Assembly: GCF_004349145.1 (NCBI RefSeq)
Contig: NZ_SMFO01000003.1
Coordinates: 186,001-250,000, forward strand
Source: Flavobacterium hiemivividum
GTDB lineage: Bacteria; Bacteroidota; Bacteroidia; Flavobacteriales; Flavobacteriaceae
Reading direction: 5' to 3'
DNA: 64,000 nt
Positions within the stretch are counted from its first letter, which is position 1, and the number at the start of each line of letters is the position of its first letter. Both the position numbers and the translations under genes were made by a program. The notes under the pieces were generated by a model. The model saw only the letters and a list, made by a program, of their open reading frames with translations. It was not told the origin of the DNA and searched no databases. Shown here piece after piece: positions 16,792 through 26,019 of this stretch.

Positions 16792-18030
16792 TTATGCGTC
16801 TAATTCTCCTGCAATTACATTTAAACTTGATAGAATTACAATCGCATCAGAAAGTAATGCTCCTTTTATCATGTCTGGATAGGCCTGGTAGTATATAAAA
16901 CAAGGTCTTCTAAAATGCAGTCTGTAAGGAGTACGACTTCCGTCAGTTACCAAATAAAAACCTAATTCTCCGTTTCCACCTTCAACAGGATGGTATATTT
17001 CTGCAACTGGAACGGGAACTTCACCCATTACAATCTTAAAGTGATATATCAAAGACTCCATGCTCGTATAAACATCCTCTTTTGGAGGCAGGTAATAGTC
17101 TGGAACTTCAGCATGATATTCATTTCCTGCTGGCATTTTTGCCAAAGCTTGACGAATAATACTTAAGCTTTCCCAAACTTCTGCGTTTCGAACGCAAAAA
17201 CGATCGTAAGTATCTCCAGATTTTCCAACGGGAACTATAAAATCAAAATCTTCGTATGAGCTATAAGGTTGAGCTACACGTACATCATAATCAACACCTG
17301 CTGCACGTAAGTTTGGACCTGTAAATCCGTATGAAATAGCTTCTTCAGCAGTTATTGCTCCTACGTTTATGGTTCTGTCCATGAAAATTCTATTTCTTAC
17401 GAATAGATTTTCAAATTCTTTCCAAGCAACTGGAAATTCTTCTAAAAATAAATCTAATTTTCTAAAAGCTTCAGGAGACCAGTCTCTTTCGAAACCACCA
17501 ATTCTTCCCATGTTAGTCGTCAATCGAGCGCCACAAATTTCTTCGTAGATCTCATATACTTTCTCTCTAAATTGGAAAACGTAAAGAAACCCTGTAAAGG
17601 CTCCAGTGTCAACTCCTAAAATAGAGTTACAGATAAGGTGATCAGAAATTCGTGCCAATTCCATTACAATAACCCTTAAATACTGAGCGCGTTTTGGCAC
17701 TTCAATATCAAGTAATTTTTCTAAAGTCATCCACCATCCCATATTGTTAATAGGAGAGGAGCAATAGTTCATTCGGTCTGTAAGTGGAGTAATTTGGTAA
17801 AAAGGACGATTTTCTGCGATTTTTTCGAAAGCACGGTGTATGTAACCAATAGTTGGCTCGGCCTCTAAAATTCGCTCCCCATCCATCAACAGAATGTTTT
17901 GAAAAATTCCGTGCGTAGCGGGGTGAGTAGGACCTAAATTAAGAATAGAAAGCTCGCTTCCATCGTCATTTAGCTTCTCTTTCATGATTTTAGCATATCG
18001 ATGCTCTGGTGGTAATAATAGTTCTGACAT
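16792..18030 (-). CDS. nuoD: NADH-quinone oxidoreductase subunit D
   Basis: 412 aa, the 49-kDa-type subunit that faces the quinone site next to NuoB. Conserved stretches include LNLGPTHPATHG near the N-terminus, EPTIGYIHRAFEKIAENR, DRMNYCSSPINN and the C-terminal DPVxxxxDR-type end replaced here by the usual short IAGELDA tail. It is separate from nuoC (32 bp apart), unlike the fused NuoCD of E. coli. Confidence 0.97.
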   Translation of the reverse strand: MSELLLPPEHRYAKIMKEKLNDDGSELSILNLGPTHPATHGIFQNILLMDGERILEAEPTIGYIHRAFEKIAENRPFYQITPLTDRMNYCSSPINNMGWWMTLEKLLDIEVPKRAQYLRVIVMELARISDHLICNSILGVDTGAFTGFLYVFQFREKVYEIYEEICGARLTTNMGRIGGFERDWSPEAFRKLDLFLEEFPVAWKEFENLFVRNRIFMDRTINVGAITAEEAISYGFTGPNLRAAGVDYDVRVAQPYSSYEDFDFIVPVGKSGDTYDRFCVRNAEVWESLSIIRQALAKMPAGNEYHAEVPDYYLPPKEDVYTSMESLIYHFKIVMGEVPVPVAEIYHPVEGGNGELGFYLVTDGSRTPYRLHFRRPCFIYYQAYPDMIKGALLSDAIVILSSLNVIAGELDA

Positions 18031-18062
18031 TTATAGAATGTGAAAAATTATATATTGTGTTT

Positions 18063-18584
18063 TTAGCAATTGTCTATTGTTCTTCCGAAGAAACGGTCGT
18101 CTTTATCTGTACGTCCACCGTCTTCTAATGGAAACTCTTTGCGCATAGGAAATGAAACCATTTCATCCATGTTCAAGATACGTTTCAATTGTGGGTGACC
18201 AATAAAGTCTACGCCGTAAAAATCATAAGTTTCTCTTTCCATCCAGTTTGCACTTTTGAAAATGTTACAAATTGTTTTTATTTCCGGTTTGTCGCCGTTT
18301 ATAAAAGCTTTGATTTTCACACGTTTGTTATCATACCAATTGTGCATGTGATACACCATTGTAATTTGTCTGTCTACTTCATTATCTGGATAATGTATCG
18401 CACATAAATCAGTTAAAAAATTGAAACGCAATATAGGATCGTTTTTCAAAAAAAGAATGACCGCTGTGATTTTGTCAGCAGTAATTTCAAATGAAAAGAT
18501 ATCTTTTTCTTGATTAAAGTGAAAAACATTCTCGCCAAACGTTTCCGTTAATTTATCTTGAATAACAGTATTTTCTAATGCCAT
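18063..18584 (-). CDS. nuoC: NADH-quinone oxidoreductase subunit C
   Basis: 173 aa, the 30-kDa-type subunit of the peripheral arm. SANWMERETYDFYGVDFIGHP contains the family signature (ERExxDxxGxxFxGHP), followed by KRILNMDEMVSFPMRKEFPLED. It begins 4 bp after the nuoB stop. Confidence 0.95.
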   Translation of the reverse strand: MALENTVIQDKLTETFGENVFHFNQEKDIFSFEITADKITAVILFLKNDPILRFNFLTDLCAIHYPDNEVDRQITMVYHMHNWYDNKRVKIKAFINGDKPEIKTICNIFKSANWMERETYDFYGVDFIGHPQLKRILNMDEMVSFPMRKEFPLEDGGRTDKDDRFFGRTIDNC

Positions 18585-18588
18585 GTCG

Positions 18589-19137
18589 TTATTTGATGTT
18601 ATAAGAGGCCATTAATGCTTCGTACTCTGGCGAACTTCTTCTTCTTACAGATTCAGATTTAACTAGTTCTTGTAATTTCATTACGCCATCTAAAATTTGC
18701 TCTGGCCTTGGAGGACAACCCGGTACATAAACGTCAACAGGAATTACTTTGTCAATTCCTTGTAATACTGAATAAGTATCGAAAATACCACCTGAAGATG
18801 CACAAGCACCAACAGCAATCACCCATCTAGGTTCAGACATTTGTTCGTAAACTTGACGTAAAACAGGAGCCATTTTTTTCGAAATAGTTCCCATTACTAA
18901 TAACATATCTGATTGACGAGGAGAAAAACTTAAACGCTCAGAACCAAATCGAGCGATATCATAATGTGCTCCCATGGTTGCCATGAACTCAATACCACAA
19001 CAAGAAGTTGCAAAGGGTAAAGGCCAAAGGGAATTGGCACGAGCCAAACCTACAACATCATTTAGTTTTGTGGCGAAGAAACCTTCTCCAACATAACCTT
19101 CTGGTGCCTCAACTATTTTTATATTTGAATTACTCAT
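18589..19137 (-). CDS. nuoB: NADH-quinone oxidoreductase subunit B (cluster N2)
   Basis: 182 aa. The N2 ligands are Cys46 and Cys47 ([11 protein letters not shown]), Cys112 (GACASSGG) and Cys141 ([11 protein letters not shown]). N2 is the last cluster before quinone. The 79-bp gap to nuoA contains the GATTTAGGATTT word also found before nuoE. Confidence 0.97.
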   Translation of the reverse strand: MSNSNIKIVEAPEGYVGEGFFATKLNDVVGLARANSLWPLPFATSCCGIEFMATMGAHYDIARFGSERLSFSPRQSDMLLVMGTISKKMAPVLRQVYEQMSEPRWVIAVGACASSGGIFDTYSVLQGIDKVIPVDVYVPGCPPRPEQILDGVMKLQELVKSESVRRRSSPEYEALMASYNIK

Positions 19138-19148
19138 CTTAAATTATA

Positions 19149-19184
19149 GATTACAGGATTTACGATTTAGGATTTTTCCTAAAT
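19149..19184. repeat. GATTT-word array and hairpin in the nuoA-nuoB gap
   Basis: Three GATTxCAGG/GATTTACG/GATTTAGG words in a row are followed by TCCTAAAT, giving a perfect 8-bp hairpin (19165-19172 with 19177-19184, loop TTTT). The word GATTTAGGATTT is the same as in the nuoD-nuoE gap. Confidence 0.65.
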
Positions 19185-19216
19185 GAAATCTTTTATTATA
19201 AATCGCATTCTTAGTT

Positions 19217-19582
19217 TTATTCCCACTCTAAAGCTTTCTTTTTGATGATGTAGAAAAACCCCACCAAAAGTAAAAGCATAAATATCACCATCTTAACCAT
19301 TCCTTCCATTCCTAGCTCCTTGAAATTGATTGCCCAAGGGTATAGAAAGATAACTTCAATGTCAAAAAGAACAAACAATATCGCAACAAGAAAGTATTTT
19401 ACTGAGAACGGAATACGTGCATTTCCTATACCTTCAATACCACATTCAAAGTTTTTACCTTTTACTGCTGATTTTCTTTTAGGTCCTAATTTTCCAGAAA
19501 CGAAAATAGTTCCTACTACAAACCCGGCAGCCAATAAAAACTGTAACAAAATCGGAATATAACTTAACTGATCAGATTGCAT
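19217..19582 (-). CDS. nuoA: NADH-quinone oxidoreductase subunit A
   Basis: 121 aa with three membrane helices; contains KNFECGIEGIGNARIPFSVK and the conserved DIEVIFLYPWA segment that contacts the quinone chamber. A longer frame reaches 19645, but that codon lies inside the promoter (19615-19645), so the ATG at 19582 (MQSDQLSYIP) is the start. It is the first gene of nuoA-N. Confidence 0.95.
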   Translation of the reverse strand: MQSDQLSYIPILLQFLLAAGFVVGTIFVSGKLGPKRKSAVKGKNFECGIEGIGNARIPFSVKYFLVAILFVLFDIEVIFLYPWAINFKELGMEGMVKMVIFMLLLLVGFFYIIKKKALEWE

Positions 19583-19614
19583 AATTAATGATTTAAATGT
19601 GCTAAAATTAGCGA

Positions 19615-19645
19615 CAAAGATAGGTTTCAAGGAATTAAAACACAA
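19615..19645 (-). promoter_or_regulatory. Promoter of the nuo operon
   Basis: On the minus strand TATCTTTG (19622-19615) fits the -7 consensus TAnnTTTG exactly, and TTG (19645-19643) lies 20 nt upstream, within the 17-23 nt spacing known for Flavobacterium promoters. The predicted transcript starts about 25 nt before the nuoA ATG. Confidence 0.65.
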
Positions 19646-19756
19646 GTGTAATACGGAATTTAGTTGTGTTGAAAATCCAATTGCTTCCTAATTTTTAATG
19701 ATTATAAATAATAAACTCAAATCTTATTTTTTGAAAGGAATTTTTAGAGTTGAAAC

Positions 19757-19794
19757 CAAAAAAAAACGTTTCGAAGTAAATCGAAACGTTTTAA
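19757..19794 (-). terminator. Terminator of the cold-shock gene
   Basis: A perfect 12-bp stem (19763-19774 with 19781-19792) and a 6-nt loop. The A run at 19757-19766 gives the U tract for the minus-strand cold-shock transcript, whose stop is at 19823. Confidence 0.88.
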
Positions 19795-19822
19795 ACATTC
19801 GTAGCAAAAAATATTTTTTTGC

Positions 19823-20017
19823 TTAGATAACTGCTACTTTCGCAGCAACTTTTCCTTTTCTTCCTTCTTCTTCTTCATAGCTAACTCTGTCACCTTCGCG
19901 TAATTCTTCCGCGTTGATTCCTGAAGCGTGAACAAAAATGTCTTTTCCTGTTTCTTCGTCTGTAATGAATCCGTAACCTTTTGACTCATTGAAAAATTTA
20001 ACTGTACCTGTACGCAT
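19823..20017 (-). CDS. Cold-shock domain protein (CspA family)
   Basis: 64 aa, a single OB-fold nucleic-acid chaperone. It has TGTVKFFNESKGYGFIT with the RNP1 motif KGYGFI and DIFVHASGI with RNP2. The C-terminus VSYEEEEGRKGKVAAKV is more acidic than in E. coli CspA, as is usual in Bacteroidota. The gene stands alone between its own promoter and terminator. No long cold-shock leader is evident: the likely leader is only about 20-25 nt. Confidence 0.95.
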   Translation of the reverse strand: MRTGTVKFFNESKGYGFITDEETGKDIFVHASGINAEELREGDRVSYEEEEGRKGKVAAKVAVI

Positions 20018-20046
20018 TGTAATTGTAATAATAATTTATAATGAAG

Positions 20047-20054
20047 CAAATGTA
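20047..20054 (-). promoter_or_regulatory. -7 element of the cold-shock gene
   Basis: TACATTTG on the minus strand matches TAnnTTTG. It is 30 bp upstream of the ATG. No TTG was found at -33. Confidence 0.45.
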
Positions 20055-20146
20055 ATATTTATTATCATATGTTTGTTAATAAATATTCTTTTTTTTTGAA
20101 AATATTTGATTTTCAGCGTTTTCCACCATTAGTTACTGATAAAGTA

Positions 20147-21895
20147 CTACAGATTCAATTTTATGTGAAGCTCTTTTAATTGTGTGTTATCAATAGCTGA
20201 TGGAGCGTCAATCATGACATCTCTTCCAGAATTGTTTTTTGGAAAAGCGATAAAATCACGAATGGTTTCCTGTCCGCCTAGAATAGCCACTAATCGGTCC
20301 AATCCAAAGGCTAATCCTCCGTGTGGTGGCGCTCCAAATTGAAATGCGTCCATTAAGAATCCAAACTGTTCTTTTGCTTGCTCTTCTGTGAAGCCCAGGT
20401 ATTTAAACATAAGTTGTTGTGTCGCTTTGTCGTGAATACGAATAGAACCACCTCCAATTTCATTCCCGTTCAATACCATATCATAAGCATTGGCGCGAAC
20501 TTTTCCTGGATCTGTTTCTAATAAATGCATGTCTTCCGGTTTAGGGGAAGTAAACGGATGATGCATGGCGTGGTAACGGGCAGTTTCCTCGTCAAATTCT
20601 AATAATGGGAAATCAACTACCCAAAGTGGTGCGAATTCGGCTGGGTTTCTTAATCCTAAACGTGTCGCTAATTCCATACGTAAAGCAGAAAGTTGCGCTC
20701 TAGTTTTATCAGCAGGGCCAGAAAGTACAAAAATCATGTCGCCAGCTTTTGCTCCGGTTGTCTTTGCCCAATTGCTTAAATCGTCTTGCGCATAGAATTT
20801 ATCTACAGATGATTTATAGGTTCCGTCCTCGTTGCATTTTACATAAACCATTCCTGATGCTCCTACTTGTGGACGTTTCACCCATTCGATTAAAGCATCG
20901 ATCTCTTTTCTAGTATAACTTCCTGCGCCTGGAACTGCAATTCCCACCACTAATTCGGCAGTATTAAAAACTGGGAATTCTTTGTGTTGCGCTAATTGGT
21001 TTAGTTCCCCAAATTCCATTCCGAAACGAATGTCCGGTTTGTCATTTCCATAGGTTTTCATCGCATGCTCGTATGTCATACGCGGAAACTTATCTACTTC
21101 GATACCTTTTATCTCTTTCAGTAAATGTCTTGTTAAACCTTCAAAAACATTCAGAATATCTTCTTGTTCCACAAATGCCATTTCGCAATCAATTTGTGTA
21201 AACTCTGGTTGTCTGTCTGCACGTAAATCTTCGTCACGGAAACATTTTACGATTTGGAAGTATTTGTCCATTCCACCTACCATCAATAATTGTTTGAAGG
21301 TTTGTGGTGATTGTGGTAAAGCGTAAAATTGTCCTTCATTCATTCGAGAAGGAACAACAAAGTCACGAGCTCCCTCAGGAGTTGATTTTATTAAATAAGG
21401 TGTCTCTACTTCGCAGAAATCCAAATCAGAAAGGTACTTGCGCACTTCCATCGCTACTTTGTGACGAAAAAGCAAGCTGTTTTTTACAGGATTTCTTCTA
21501 ATGTCTAAATAACGGTATTTCATTCGAATGTCTTCACCACCATCAGTTTCATCTTCGATAGTAAAAGGCGGCGTTAATGCAGCATTCAGTATAGTTAGTT
21601 CTGTAACTAATATCTCGATTTCTCCTGTTGCGATGTTTTTGTTCTTCGCTTCACGCTCGATAACGGTTCCTTTAACCTGAATTACGAATTCGCGACCCAA
21701 TGTTTTAGCCAATTCAAAAACTGATTTTTCAGTACGTCCTTCGTCAAAAATTAATTGTGTAATTCCATAACGGTCACGTAAATCAATCCAATTCATGAAT
21801 CCTTTATCTCTAGATTTTTGAACCCAACCAGCAAGTGTAACTTCAGTATTTATGTGTGAGGCGTTTAATTCGCCACAATTATGACTTCTATACAT
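20147..21895 (-). CDS. aspS: Aspartyl-tRNA synthetase
   Basis: 582 aa class II synthetase of the bacterial type. Order: N-terminal OB-fold anticodon domain ([20 protein letters not shown], residues about 20-40), motif 2 with [20 protein letters not shown] near residue 215, the bacterial GAD insertion in the middle, and motif 3 [15 protein letters not shown] near the C-terminus. An upstream TTG two codons earlier is in frame, but the ATG at 21895 ([10 protein letters not shown]) is the usual start. It is monocistronic. Confidence 0.97.
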   Translation of the reverse strand: MYRSHNCGELNASHINTEVTLAGWVQKSRDKGFMNWIDLRDRYGITQLIFDEGRTEKSVFELAKTLGREFVIQVKGTVIEREAKNKNIATGEIEILVTELTILNAALTPPFTIEDETDGGEDIRMKYRYLDIRRNPVKNSLLFRHKVAMEVRKYLSDLDFCEVETPYLIKSTPEGARDFVVPSRMNEGQFYALPQSPQTFKQLLMVGGMDKYFQIVKCFRDEDLRADRQPEFTQIDCEMAFVEQEDILNVFEGLTRHLLKEIKGIEVDKFPRMTYEHAMKTYGNDKPDIRFGMEFGELNQLAQHKEFPVFNTAELVVGIAVPGAGSYTRKEIDALIEWVKRPQVGASGMVYVKCNEDGTYKSSVDKFYAQDDLSNWAKTTGAKAGDMIFVLSGPADKTRAQLSALRMELATRLGLRNPAEFAPLWVVDFPLLEFDEETARYHAMHHPFTSPKPEDMHLLETDPGKVRANAYDMVLNGNEIGGGSIRIHDKATQQLMFKYLGFTEEQAKEQFGFLMDAFQFGAPPHGGLAFGLDRLVAILGGQETIRDFIAFPKNNSGRDVMIDAPSAIDNTQLKELHIKLNL

Positions 21896-22254
21896 AATCA
21901 AATTTTTATGGTAATATCTTTAAATTAAGATGTTTAATTCTTGTGTAGTGTGAAGAAGTATCTAAAATAGTAGATATTTTCTGTGGCAAAGATAGAAAAA
22001 AGGACTCTTATTTTAGTCCTTATTGTTCGAATTTCGAGTAGATGTTTGAGCAGTTGTTGTTTCTTCGTTTTTAAAAATTTTAATCTTGTTTTTCTTAGCT
22101 TTCTCTAACTGAAAACGTGACTTTTTTATAATCCTACTTTTTTGTGACTTGTGATAAATTATCGAGTCGCAGCTTTAAGTTTTGGAGTAAATTATTTTTT
22201 ATAAATTGGAGGTAAATTACTGATTCGTTCGAAAACCTATTATACAATTGTCTA
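21896..22254. other. 359-bp intergenic region between aspS and a small plus-strand gene
   Basis: It contains the aspS -7 element and inverted repeat (21987-22021). The part from 22022 to 22254 is AT-rich, and I see no RNA gene, repeat or convincing promoter there; TACAATTG at 22240-22247 is a weak -7 candidate for the gene at 22255. Confidence 0.5.
21987..22021 (-). promoter_or_regulatory. aspS -7 element with an adjacent inverted repeat
   Basis: TATCTTTG (21994-21987, minus strand) fits the -7 consensus and lies 92 bp before the aspS ATG. Directly upstream, AAGGACT (22000-22006) and AGTCCTT (22015-22021) form a 7-bp inverted repeat. On the minus strand the repeat is followed by six T, so it also looks like a small terminator; it may shield aspS from read-through. 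Confidence 0.4.
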
Positions 22255-22569
22255 ATGATTAAAAAGAAGTATTTATCCGCTGAAATTATCAAACAATTTG
22301 CTGATCGCTTAGGATTAGCGTTTGTCGACGAAAATGAACCCCAAGGGAATGTTTGTTTTGCTAATAATGAAGAGGTGCGAGCGGAGTTTAAAACTGCTTT
22401 TACGGCGATGAATTTATTGGATTATTTCTATGCAGTTTCACATTCAACTAACGATCGAGATGATCAAGAAGAGATTTTAGAAATGGATTTTGCTGTTATC
22501 CCACTTCCGACGGATTCCAAGGAATTTTGGGAATTGGTTAAACTTGGCGGTTCATTAAGAATCAAGTAA
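22255..22569 (+). CDS. Small conserved-looking protein of unknown function
   Basis: 104 aa, acidic, no signal peptide, no cysteine cluster or membrane segment. I do not recognise the family. It looks genuinely coding: codon use resembles the neighbours, there is an ATG start, and no competing frame exists on the other strand. A helix-rich N-terminus (SAEIIKQFADRLGLAFVDEN) and a conserved-looking EILEMDFAVIPLPTDSKEFW segment suggest a compact alpha/beta domain. It stands alone between aspS and the efflux operon, both on the opposite strand. Confidence 0.65.
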   Translation: MIKKKYLSAEIIKQFADRLGLAFVDENEPQGNVCFANNEEVRAEFKTAFTAMNLLDYFYAVSHSTNDRDDQEEILEMDFAVIPLPTDSKEFWELVKLGGSLRIK

Positions 22570-22707
22570 TAGCCTAATAGTCCTAAAAAGGTAAAATAGA
22601 ACTTTCGTTTTTTATAAAGAAGTATGAGTTGAAGTTACTGCGAATTCGATCACGTGCAAGAAAATATTACGATTACAATTTCTAATATAAAATCGCTTTG
22701 GCGAAAG

Positions 22708-22748
22708 CAAAAAAAATTCCTGTTCATTAAATTGAACAGGAATTTCTA
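22708..22748 (-). terminator. Terminator of the RND efflux operon
   Basis: A perfect 13-bp stem (22714-22726 with 22733-22745) and a 6-nt loop. The A run at 22709-22716 gives a U tract on the minus strand, 20 bp after the permease stop at 22768. Confidence 0.88.
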
Positions 22749-22767
22749 TATATAAAAGAGCTATTTG

Positions 22768-25700
22768 TTACTCTTTATTTTCATCGTTAAATTTATCCTC
22801 ACTTAATTCTTGTGGCACATAGTCCGCAACTATTAAAGCTTCAAAATCTGTTTTCTTACCTTTTGTAAACTTGTAGATTAATTTTTCCATGATTTCATAA
22901 ATTACCGGAACGATAATTAACGTCAGGAATAAAGAACTGATCAATCCTCCAATGATTACCCATGCTAAACCATTTTTCCATTCGGCACCAGCACCAGATG
23001 CTAATGCGATTGGGAACATACCAAAGGCCATTGCGATTGTCGTCATTAAAATTGGACGCAAACGTGCATGATTGGCTTGGATCAAAGCCGTTCTGATTGA
23101 TTCGCCGGCAGCTCTTCGCTGGTTCGTGTAATCCACTAGCATAATCGCGTTTTTACAAACCAGACCAATAAGCATAATAACTCCAAGAATGGTAAATATA
23201 TTTAAGGTGTTGTTTGTTAAAGCCAAGGCTAATAGCGCGCCAATAAACGAAAGCGGTATGGCAAACAATACTACAAACGGATGCACAAAACTATCGTACA
23301 ATCCAACCATCACAAGGTAAACCAAGATAATTGCTGCAAGTAAAGCAAAACCTAAGGTTCCGAAACCTTCACTTTGGTTTTCTTGATCTCCACCCCAAAT
23401 GTAGTTAACGCCAACTGGTTTTTTCATTGTCGCTAGTTTTGATTCAAGTTGCGCAACCACATTTCCTACTGGTACACCAACAGTTTGTCCTTTTAAAGTA
23501 ACTGATGCAGTTTTATCTCTACGCTCTAATTGACTTGGTCCAGAACCTTCTTTTACAGTTGCAAATTGAGACAATTTTATTTGTTCTCCTTTATCGTTTA
23601 TAAAAATAAGATTACTTACATCATTGATGCTTTTACGGTCAAAACTGCTGTACTTGATGTTGATGTCATACTCGTATTCACCAGCTCTAAATTTTCCGTC
23701 CGTATTTCCGCTATAAGCAGTTTGCATGGTCATACCAACAGTTTGTAGAGTCAAACCAAGTGCTGACATTTTATCTCTATCTACCTGAACATTAATTTCT
23801 GGATTTCCAGTTTCTACAGATAGTTTTACTCCTGTTGATCCAGGGATTTTGATTAATTCAGCTTCGGCTTCTTTGGCAAAAACCATCGCGCTTTCTAGAC
23901 TTGTACCGGTAACAATTAAAGCAATTGGCGCATCTTCAGCTGTTCCTAAAATACCTACTGGTACTGTTTTTACTTTGGCACCAACCAATATTTTTTCTAA
24001 TTGCAGTTTCATTCTGGCAGCATAAACATAGGAATCGTCTGTTCTGTCTTTTTGATCAATCATTTTCACGTTAATCTCTGACTTGTATGCGGTAGATTGT
24101 GAAGCTCCCATTCCTTCGCTGGTTTCACCAACTTTAGTAATTAAACTTTTCACATATTCTTGTGAGTTCAAGAAAGCTTCAGCTTTTTGAGCCATGAAAT
24201 TACTTTGCTCTAATGAAGCATCTTTTGGCAATTCTATTTGAACCAAAAATTCTCCACTGTCTGATTTGGCAAAAAATTCTCCACCAATAAATCCAAATGG
24301 AACCAAGGCTACTGAACTAAAGAATAGTACAAGGACAACGGCTAAAGTTGTTTTGTAATGATCCAAACACCATTTCAATAAATTAGTAACCCAATTCGTA
24401 AAACGAGTTAATAATTTTTCGAATCCAAGAATAACTCTACCAAAAGCATTTTTACCTTCAATATGTTCTAGTTTTCCAAAACGGGAAGACAACCATGGAA
24501 TAATTGTAAAGGATGCTAAAAGTGAGAATAATGTCGAAATAATTACAGTAACGCAAAACTGTGTAATAATATTCGAAACTAATCCTGTACTCATTGCAAT
24601 AGGTAAGAATACAACAACAATTACTAAGGTGATCGAAGTTACGGTTGCGCCTATCTCGGCAGTACCATCATAAGCTGCACGAACCTTATTTTTACCCATT
24701 TCCATGTGCCTGTAAATATTTTCTAATACTACAATGGCATCATCCACAAGAATACCTACAACTAGCGATAGACCTAGTAAACTCATTAAGTTTAAAGTAT
24801 ATCCCAAATAGTAAAATCCGATAAAGGTCGAAATCAAGGAAGCAGGAATAGCAACCATTACGATCAAGGAGTTTCTTACACTGTGCAAGAAAAATAACAT
24901 TACAAACGCTACTAAAAATACGGCAATCAGTAAATCGTGGATTACAGAATCAGCAGCTTCTAATGTAAATACGGAACTGTCGTTAGCGACATTCAATTTT
25001 ACATCATCTTTTTTATAGTCGTTTTCTAATTTAGTGATGGTTTTATGAACTTCTTCACTAACCGCAACTGCATTTGCATCTGATTGTTTTACGATTTGTA
25101 AAATAATAGCGCTTTTTTGGTCAACGCGAGCAATTTTTTCAGCAGTTTTTTGTCCATCTTGCACATCGGCGATATCGCGCAAACGCACTTGAATTCCGTT
25201 GTTAGAGGAAACGACTAAATTTCTTAATTCTTCTACATTTTTATATTTACCAGCTAAACGAATCAGAATTTTTTGATCACGAGTTTGTATGTTTCCTGTT
25301 GGGAAATCTAAATTAGAAGATAGAATAATCTGCTGTACTTGTGGAATCGAGAGTCCGTAACCTTGCATTTTTATTGCATCAAGGCTTACTTGTATTTCAC
25401 GTTCTTGTCCACCAATAATATTTACCTGAGCTACTCCATTTACACGAGATAAAACGGGTGCTATTTTTTTATCAATTAAGTCATAAAAAGCGACTTCATC
25501 CATGTTACTATTGGAACCAATAGTCATAATTGGTAAATCACTCAATGAGAATTTACTTAAAGAGGGTGTTTTTGCATCGTCTGGTAAATCACTTATGATG
25601 GCGTTTATTTTACGTTGGGCATCGTTGAGGGAAAGGTCAACTTTTGCTTTTGTGTTCAATGTAATGGAAACCGTAGATAAACTTTCGTAAGAACGAGAGT

Positions 25701-25941
25701 CGATTTTTTTAATGTTTTCCAATGAAGCAACAGCGTCTTCAATTTTCTTCGTAACTGTGTTTTCTACCTCAGAAGGGGAAGCACCAGGATAAATGGTCGC
25801 AACCGTAATTACATTTTGTTCAAATTTCGGTATTAATTCATAGCCCAATTGACTGTAGCTAAAGAGACCGCCAAGAATCAAAATTGTAAAGAGCACAATT
25901 ACTAACGACGGACGTTTTATGGATATTTCTGCTAATTTCAT
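22768..25941 (-). CDS. RND efflux pump permease (AcrB/HAE1 family)
   Basis: 1057 aa inner-membrane proton/drug antiporter. The start IKRPSLVIVLFTILILGG and the 12-helix layout with two large periplasmic loops are typical. The proton-relay aspartates are Asp400 and Asp401 in LVVGILVDDAIVVLENIYRH, matching Asp407/408 of AcrB. The repeated second half includes MLIGLVCKNAIMLVDYTNQ and RPILMTTIAMAFGMFPIAL. It is the last gene of TetR-TolC-MFP-RND. The exported compounds cannot be read from sequence. Confidence 0.94.
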   Translation of the reverse strand: MKLAEISIKRPSLVIVLFTILILGGLFSYSQLGYELIPKFEQNVITVATIYPGASPSEVENTVTKKIEDAVASLENIKKIDSRSYESLSTVSITLNTKAKVDLSLNDAQRKINAIISDLPDDAKTPSLSKFSLSDLPIMTIGSNSNMDEVAFYDLIDKKIAPVLSRVNGVAQVNIIGGQEREIQVSLDAIKMQGYGLSIPQVQQIILSSNLDFPTGNIQTRDQKILIRLAGKYKNVEELRNLVVSSNNGIQVRLRDIADVQDGQKTAEKIARVDQKSAIILQIVKQSDANAVAVSEEVHKTITKLENDYKKDDVKLNVANDSSVFTLEAADSVIHDLLIAVFLVAFVMLFFLHSVRNSLIVMVAIPASLISTFIGFYYLGYTLNLMSLLGLSLVVGILVDDAIVVLENIYRHMEMGKNKVRAAYDGTAEIGATVTSITLVIVVVFLPIAMSTGLVSNIITQFCVTVIISTLFSLLASFTIIPWLSSRFGKLEHIEGKNAFGRVILGFEKLLTRFTNWVTNLLKWCLDHYKTTLAVVLVLFFSSVALVPFGFIGGEFFAKSDSGEFLVQIELPKDASLEQSNFMAQKAEAFLNSQEYVKSLITKVGETSEGMGASQSTAYKSEINVKMIDQKDRTDDSYVYAARMKLQLEKILVGAKVKTVPVGILGTAEDAPIALIVTGTSLESAMVFAKEAEAELIKIPGSTGVKLSVETGNPEINVQVDRDKMSALGLTLQTVGMTMQTAYSGNTDGKFRAGEYEYDINIKYSSFDRKSINDVSNLIFINDKGEQIKLSQFATVKEGSGPSQLERRDKTASVTLKGQTVGVPVGNVVAQLESKLATMKKPVGVNYIWGGDQENQSEGFGTLGFALLAAIILVYLVMVGLYDSFVHPFVVLFAIPLSFIGALLALALTNNTLNIFTILGVIMLIGLVCKNAIMLVDYTNQRRAAGESIRTALIQANHARLRPILMTTIAMAFGMFPIALASGAGAEWKNGLAWVIIGGLISSLFLTLIIVPVIYEIMEKLIYKFTKGKKTDFEALIVADYVPQELSEDKFNDENKE

Positions 25942-26019
25942 ATTTAATATAATTTCAGGTTTCAGGAAAAAAATCTAGTTTAAAAACTCGAAATTTTACA
26001 TCTGGAACAAATTTTTGAT

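Noticed and set aside
19834..20049. Second frame over the cold-shock gene
   Set aside because: Shadow of the Csp frame, which has both RNP motifs.
21896..21990. Leader regulation (T-box or attenuator) of aspS
   Set aside because: No T-box core, leader peptide or specifier structure is visible, and T-boxes are not expected in this phylum.
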